Shown in pieces: positions 5,832 through 5,921 of a stretch of DNA of 5,921 bases; the first letter of the stretch is position 1; each line of letters starts with the position of its first letter. The translations under genes and the position numbers were made by a program. Source of the stretch: Candidatus Delongbacteria bacterium (lineage in GTDB: Bacteria; UBA4055); contig DMTS01000084.1 of the NCBI GenBank assembly GCA_003477045.1, positions 1 to 5,921 of the forward strand, read 5' to 3'. The notes beneath the pieces were generated by a model. The model ran no database searches and was not told the DNA's origin. It saw only the letters and a list, made by a program, of their open reading frames with translations.

Positions 5832-5909
5832 TATCAATGTAAAAACTCGTTCCAAAAAGTGTAATATAAACGCGAAAACTCATTCCGAAAAATGCAAATC
5901 GGCTATAAA
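5811..5909. repeat. Three degenerate 33-bp tandem repeats
   Basis: Units begin at 5811, 5844 and 5877 with an exact 33-bp period. The first 20 bases are best conserved: AACTCGTTCTGAAAAATGCA, AACTCGTTCCAAAAAGTGTA and AACTCATTCCGAAAAATGCA. The rest of each unit is AT-rich and variable. Units 1 and 2 agree at 25 of 33 positions, and units 1 and 3 at 24 of 33. After 5909 the pattern fades, though AAGTGTAA (5911-5918) echoes unit 2. The array sits directly upstream of the ATPase gene, ends by the window edge and has no unique spacers, so it is not CRISPR. Because the period is a multiple of three, the minus strand reads as an 11-residue repeat (LHFSERV-like), broken by one TGA in unit 3. Confidence 0.75.
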
Positions 5910-5921
5910 TAAGTGTAAAAA

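Noticed and set aside
5811..5909. CRISPR array
   Set aside because: The repeats are directly adjacent at a 33-bp period with no unique spacers, are degenerate, and no cas gene is present.

Overview
The window is AT-rich bacterial DNA packed with short accessory genes. It has strong AAGGAGG-type ribosome binding sites, ATGA/GTGA stop-start overlaps and the standard code (TGA is a working stop in several genes). The gene content fits a low-GC organism such as a clostridial Firmicute or a Treponema-like spirochaete. I cannot decide between these from the sequence, and no core gene fixes the taxonomy.

Region 1 (1-2386, + strand) is a tightly packed run. It opens with the tail of an upstream gene. 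Next come a class I SAM-dependent methyltransferase (92-892), a seven-cysteine small protein (889-1149), a CPBP-family membrane protease (1153-1728) and a second methyltransferase (1718-2386). Junctions are 3 nt gaps or 4-11 nt overlaps, so the genes are probably co-transcribed and partly translationally coupled. The run is followed by a 27-codon fragment (2400-2483) that looks like the start of a third, different methyltransferase broken off after its conserved N-terminal motif.

Region 2 (about 2476-3047, +) is a YefM-YoeB type II toxin-antitoxin module. It has its own promoter and a near-palindrome carrying two GTAC cores 12 bp apart between the -35 and -10 boxes, the layout expected for autorepression. 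All expected YoeB catalytic residues are present.

Region 3 (3048-4460, +) holds a small hairpin, an unrecognised exported protein (3129-3893) and a 46-codon open stretch (3897-4037) in the same frame beyond its TGA stop. It ends with an OsmC/Ohr-family peroxidase-like protein (4050-4460) carrying both redox cysteines.

Region 4 (4469-5921, - strand) is a convergent AAA ATPase with a C-terminal DUF4143 / PD-(D/E)XK-like domain. Its upstream side (5811-5909) carries three degenerate 33-bp tandem repeats that may continue past the window edge.

The whole resembles an accessory region where small gene cassettes have accumulated. The least conventional elements are the coupled methyltransferase / cysteine-rich protein / protease / methyltransferase run, the decapitated methyltransferase start beside the toxin-antitoxin module, the in-frame extension after the exported protein, and the 33-bp repeat array. 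No new system is proven by the sequence alone.
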